NCBI GenBank assembly: GCA_037903355.1
Contig: JBAJFE010000018.1
Span: forward strand, 806,001 to 870,000
Direction: 5' to 3'
DNA from: Trichuris trichiura
Taxonomy: Eukaryota; Nematoda; Enoplea; Trichinellida; Trichuridae
Length of the DNA: 64,000 nt
In this document: positions 60,456-64,000 of the stretch, in pieces
Position numbering within the stretch: position 1 is the first letter of the stretch
Layout of the letters: every line of letters starts with the position of its first letter
Program-made: the position numbers and the translations under genes
Notes under the pieces: generated by a model
The model's database searches: none
Seen by the model: the letters and a program-made list of their open reading frames with translations, nothing else
Told to the model about the DNA's origin: nothing

Positions 60456-61094
60456 TGGATCAGAGGAGGGTTCAATAAACGACAGGTTTTCTTGATAGGT
60501 TTCATTTATAAAAACCCGTCTTTTATGCCCTGGGTCCACCGAAACAAATTCCGTCGACTTCAGCTGCTTTTTTTTTGGTAAAACGCGGTGAAGATTGATT
60601 AAGGAGAAATTTTTGCACCCTATAGTCATACTGTAAGTTTGCTTGCCGTTCTGCCGCTTGTTCTGCCATTACCTAAGCGAAAAGATAAGTTTTAGACTTT
60701 ATCTTAAACTTAAGTAAGGGCGGAACAATGCAGCTGGCACGCTCGCCTGTAATAGCAAAAGTAGATTGCCCCATGACTGCCAAGAACGAACCTGCATTTC
60801 TCATACGGTGAGGCGAGTAACTGACAATGATGCGAAATCATGTGGGAAAAATGCAGACCGAATTTTACTCTTTGGAAAATGGGTAATACTACTCCGCAAA
60901 ATTGCCGAGCGTTATTTTTTTGAATATCGGAAACTCTCACAACGAGCATGCGAACTTTATTCCAAGTCACACTTTCAGCACAAAGCAAGCGTGTAAGAGT
61001 AAAACAATTTTTAGTTACGACTTCAAATAAAGCAAAGTTTCACATTCATGAGACAATATTTGCATAAAAACCGCCACTGCGAGTTAAAATGTCA
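60456..61094. other. Intergenic DNA with a likely polyadenylation site
   Basis: No gene was seen. On the minus strand an AATAAA hexamer at 60956-60961 lies about 135 bp past the stop of the two-exon gene at 61095-61547 and is a good candidate for its polyadenylation signal. Confidence 0.55.
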
Positions 61095-61547
61095 CTATTT
61101 TTGCGCTTTACGTTTTCTCGATCCGCTTGGCTTTTCAGTTTTCGGTTGGTCAGCATCCAAAGCCATTTTAATGTTTTCAGCGATCTTGTCCATTCTAAAA
61201 AGGAAAGTCTTTTCAAGTCAGTTCAACTTATCCAAGCGACACTGTACAGGCACGCCTTAAGCGGGAAACATCCCTGACGCGTTTTAGTGGCAATAAACGT
61301 ACTTCATACTCTCGTCAATGCGTGCCCATGCACCGTAGAGCTCCTGGATGAATACCGTAACGTTCAAGCTTAGCGCGCGCTCTTCGCCCGCTTTTAGTAC
61401 CTTAGGCGCAGTACAGGCAGGCTCAAACTCCGCTTCTTGAACAGTTTTCGACAGTGACTGCAGTACAGCGCCTAATTTGTAAAATATTTCGGCAACTTGG
61501 ATGGAAGACAAAGCTTTTGGCTCTTCGGTGGTTGCAATCTCGCCCAT
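61095..61547 (-). CDS. Small two-exon gene, 114-residue protein of unknown function
   Basis: Exons 61303-61547 and 61095-61194 join in phase across a 108 bp intron (AA|GTACGT ... TTTTTAG|A). The protein starts MGEIATTEEPKALSS. It has a helical, probably coiled segment (VAEIFYKLGAVLQSLSKTVQ, about 18-37) and a second helix around FIQELYGAWARIDESMK. It ends in a basic, nuclear-localisation-like tail (GSRKRKAQK). The ATG is the first in its frame and an in-frame stop precedes it. I do not recognise the family. The EIF..LGA..QSL pattern faintly recalls small subunits of chromatin complexes, but this is a guess. It lies about 380 bp downstream of the biotin ligase gene on the same strand. Confidence 0.75.
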
Positions 61548-61927
61548 AACAAGCGCAAATGAGCAACTAAACTACCGTAGCCAGTAACTGATTTTCAAGT
61601 TCAACAAAAGAAACTGCTGCTCGAAGACGGAGAAGACTGATTTTACCCTGCAGTTGAAACATTGCGGGATATTTCAGCTGCTATAAACATGGGTACGCGC
61701 ATTTTTTAAATTAAATTGCTCGCGACACGCGACTAGAACGCGGACTAGTGCGACTGCGTAGGAGATTGAGCATAAAGGAGCTCATAAGCGAACATCTAAG
61801 CTTACAGTAAACATTTAATTGAAGTTTTAACATTTCTTCGTGTTGTCAGCGCGTAAAACATTTACTTAGCAATTTTTGCTAAAAGAAAAAGAAGTTTCCC
61901 TGCGTACTGTAGCATGAACATTGCAAT

Positions 61928-64000
61928 TCAAGTTTTGCTTCTGATCATGTTATGCATCATGTCAAAAGAATTGCCGTCCGGCTGCAAGGAAAACATTTTG
62001 CCCGTCTCTTCGGAACGAACCAACAAATAGCCATGCTTGTCCAAATCGATCACTTCCACCGACTCGCCAGTATCCGCCATTTTCACTCTTTGCCCGCTGC
62101 ACGGCAAAAGAAATAGTATTTTAAAAAATGAAACATTTTTTGCATAAGATACCTGTGAAGCCAATATTTACGATAGAGCGCTCGAAGTTCGTCGGTGCGG
62201 TTTTTTTCAACCATACGGACAAACTTTTCCATACTACTCAATGCCAGAGCAATCACCTGCGCTGCTTGCAATGGCGGAGCACCCTTCGGTATTATACTGT
62301 TCAAAGAAACTGTTGGTTTCTCGTTGGCCAAGTTTAAACCACAGCCTCAATCAAAACAAAGCGTTGGCAAAAATTATTTAGCAAAAATCTGGTCGCTTAC
62401 CAACAACAAAATTACAAGATATGGACGAGACGGTAGATTGTACCAAAACTCCTCCAATTTTTACTTTATCCGACGTGTAAACGTCGTTCGGCCATTTAAG
62501 TCGCAAAGGGGTTCCCTTAAAACAGAATATTACCATAAGTGCTGTAATCTTTTGAAATAGGCTGGACGAAAACCCTTTCGACGCGCCAAGCAAGAAAAAG
62601 AAGAAATAAGCTATTCCATTTATTGATGCATATAAATTACCTGTAAGTAACAGTATGGAAAGACGAAGCCTAAAATAAACTAACTGAAAAAAAGTATCCC
62701 CTTACCGCGTATGCTTCACAGCTCTGAATGCTATCCACTATAGATAAAACGGCTATATGCTGTAACCAGGAGCAATTTGCCATTAGTGGCGAACTCGTGG
62801 GACGACTGATGAAAAATGAGAAGGCGATACAGCCTGACGGAGATATCCACTTGTTGCCGCCGCGACCTAAGAAAGAAAAATAACATGGGAATATTCGGGA
62901 CAGGCGGATATTATTTAAATTGAAAAGTTTTCGCAGAGGCAATCATAAACCCACCTCTTCCTTCGCGCTGAACGTCAGCAACTGCCACCATGCAATTCAA
63001 CAGGTCAGCATCGCATACGGACCTAAAATCTTTTCTAGCAACGGCGACAAACGAAGTGACGCGTTAACGCACCCGTCAAATACATCCATGGTTGAGTTCA
63101 TTACTGGGACGTACAATACAACCTTTCCCATCGTGCTTGTCTTGAGATAGCGAAAGTACAGGTCACTATCAAATGCATCTTTCGTATGGTGGGTCTTCTG
63201 GAGTTCAATCGATTTGAGGTGATCATTCAATTCTTTAGTGCTCGCTTTGCTGCCGCCGACCAATACGGGTAAGTAGCTGCCGGAAGTCTGTTTGGCGCCA
63301 TTACCCAAGTTTCGGACAAACTGGATCGTCATTTTGTTACCACGGATGGTTCCAATGTCAATATATCTCTTTTCCAGATCGTTAGCTAACTCCTAAACTA
63401 ACAGCAATAGATAATGTATATGCGCACCTTATCATTGGAAAAAATATATATGCATATAATTAAAGAGAATAGTGGGCCCACGTACTTGTTCAATGAATAG
63501 CCTTCCAGGAGTGTAAGCGGGGGGTTGATAGGTAGCGCTACGTACGGAAAGGCCAACCTTGGACAACAGCGACCGAAGATACTGGGCCGAGCCCTCTCCA
63601 GAAGTGCACTCGTAAAAATTTGAAAAAGCTACAATACCACCGCAGTGTTTGACCGCTGCGTAGAAGACGGTGGTCGGGCTTGGAGTAGCAGCGTCCCAAG
63701 AAAGGGTGAACATTTCGCCGTTCTGGTTGAGGCCTTTAAAATATTCTTGCTCGGAGGCCAAATCCATTGAGGTAAATAGCATCCGCCTTGCTTCATTGTC
63801 CTCCGGAAAGAAGACGCAAGCATCTAACGATCCCAGAGATTGCAGCAGTCCGGAATAGAAGAAGACAACAATGCCTCCGTCCCGGTAGAACTTGTACATC
63901 TCTTGCCAATGGTTTCTGTTAAGACTTTCGCTGTTCGTTAACAGAACGCCTATTGCGTTCGTTTTCCAAGGCTTTGTAAAAATATCCTCAATGGAAAGCT
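61928..64000 (-). CDS. HLCS: Holocarboxylase synthetase (biotin-protein ligase), 3' part
   Basis: This ATP-dependent enzyme attaches biotin to carboxylases. Minus-strand exons: 63486-64000 (continues off the window), 63023-63392, 62955-62981, 62706-62866, 62401-62515, 62153-62345 and 61928-62096. All join in phase at GT-AG and give about 515 residues. The first visible part (AIGVLLTNSESLNRNHWQEM...YRDGGIVVFFYSG) fits the amidotransferase-like N-terminal domain of eukaryotic ligases. The catalytic domain has the biotinyl-AMP loop GRGRGGNKWISPSGC, assembled across the 27 bp exon 62955-62981, then LKWPNDVYTSDKVKIGGVLV and GCGLNLANEKPT. The C-terminal cap has the YRKYWLHSGQRV and QPDGNSFDMMHNMI motifs. 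Introns are about 45 bp to 250 bp. The N-terminus and start lie beyond the right edge. Confidence 0.95.

Noticed and set aside
60222..60581. 119-codon ORF in the palindrome
   Set aside because: It is mirrored by frames in the other arms and follows the inverted repeats; no domain supports coding.

Overview
The window is eukaryotic DNA, almost certainly from a metazoan. Protein-coding genes are split by GT-AG introns, many only 45-60 bp long, and most of the remaining DNA is repeats. The mix of compact introns, a nuclear factor I gene, a sulfide:quinone oxidoreductase gene, a Gypsy/mdg-like element and a Penelope-like element fits a nematode. A clade I (Trichinellida, whipworm-like) nematode is my best guess, but that assignment is inference.

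Layout. Positions 1-12349 are a tandem satellite of about 28 units of ~440 bp, entering from beyond the left edge, with identical blocks, a chimeric unit and other signs of unequal exchange. About 450 bp later lies a 5.1 kb Gypsy-type LTR retrotransposon (12798-17894, minus strand) with 148 bp LTRs, a 4 bp ATAG target duplication, gag, protease, RT/RNase H and integrase. It is young (3 LTR differences) but carries one frameshift and one stop in pol.

The host genes follow. A sulfide:quinone oxidoreductase gene (plus, exons from about 19750 to 27364) has a foldback element in its first long intron. A nuclear factor I transcription factor gene (plus, 31757-35319) has at least 11 recognisable exons. 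A small gene for a membrane-anchored, cysteine-rich protein lies at 36386-37009 (minus). A decayed Penelope-like retroelement with a GIY-YIG endonuclease remnant lies at 38026-39870 (minus).

From 40 to 61 kb the DNA is a field of diverged repeats. It holds direct and inverted copies of gene-like sequences of unknown function, a TA-flanked MITE at 47339-47545, a perfect 20 bp-arm palindrome at 46850-46890, short tandem repeats, a tandemly duplicated ubiquitin-specific-protease Cys-box pseudogene near 57.0-57.8 kb, and a ~1 kb nested palindrome centred near 59946.

The right end holds two minus-strand genes: a two-exon gene for a 114-residue protein of unknown function (61095-61547), and the 3' part of holocarboxylase synthetase (biotin protein ligase), seven exons from 61928 to beyond the right edge. 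I see no RNA genes, CRISPR arrays or bacterial-type operons. The host genes look like independent metabolic and regulatory genes, not one pathway.
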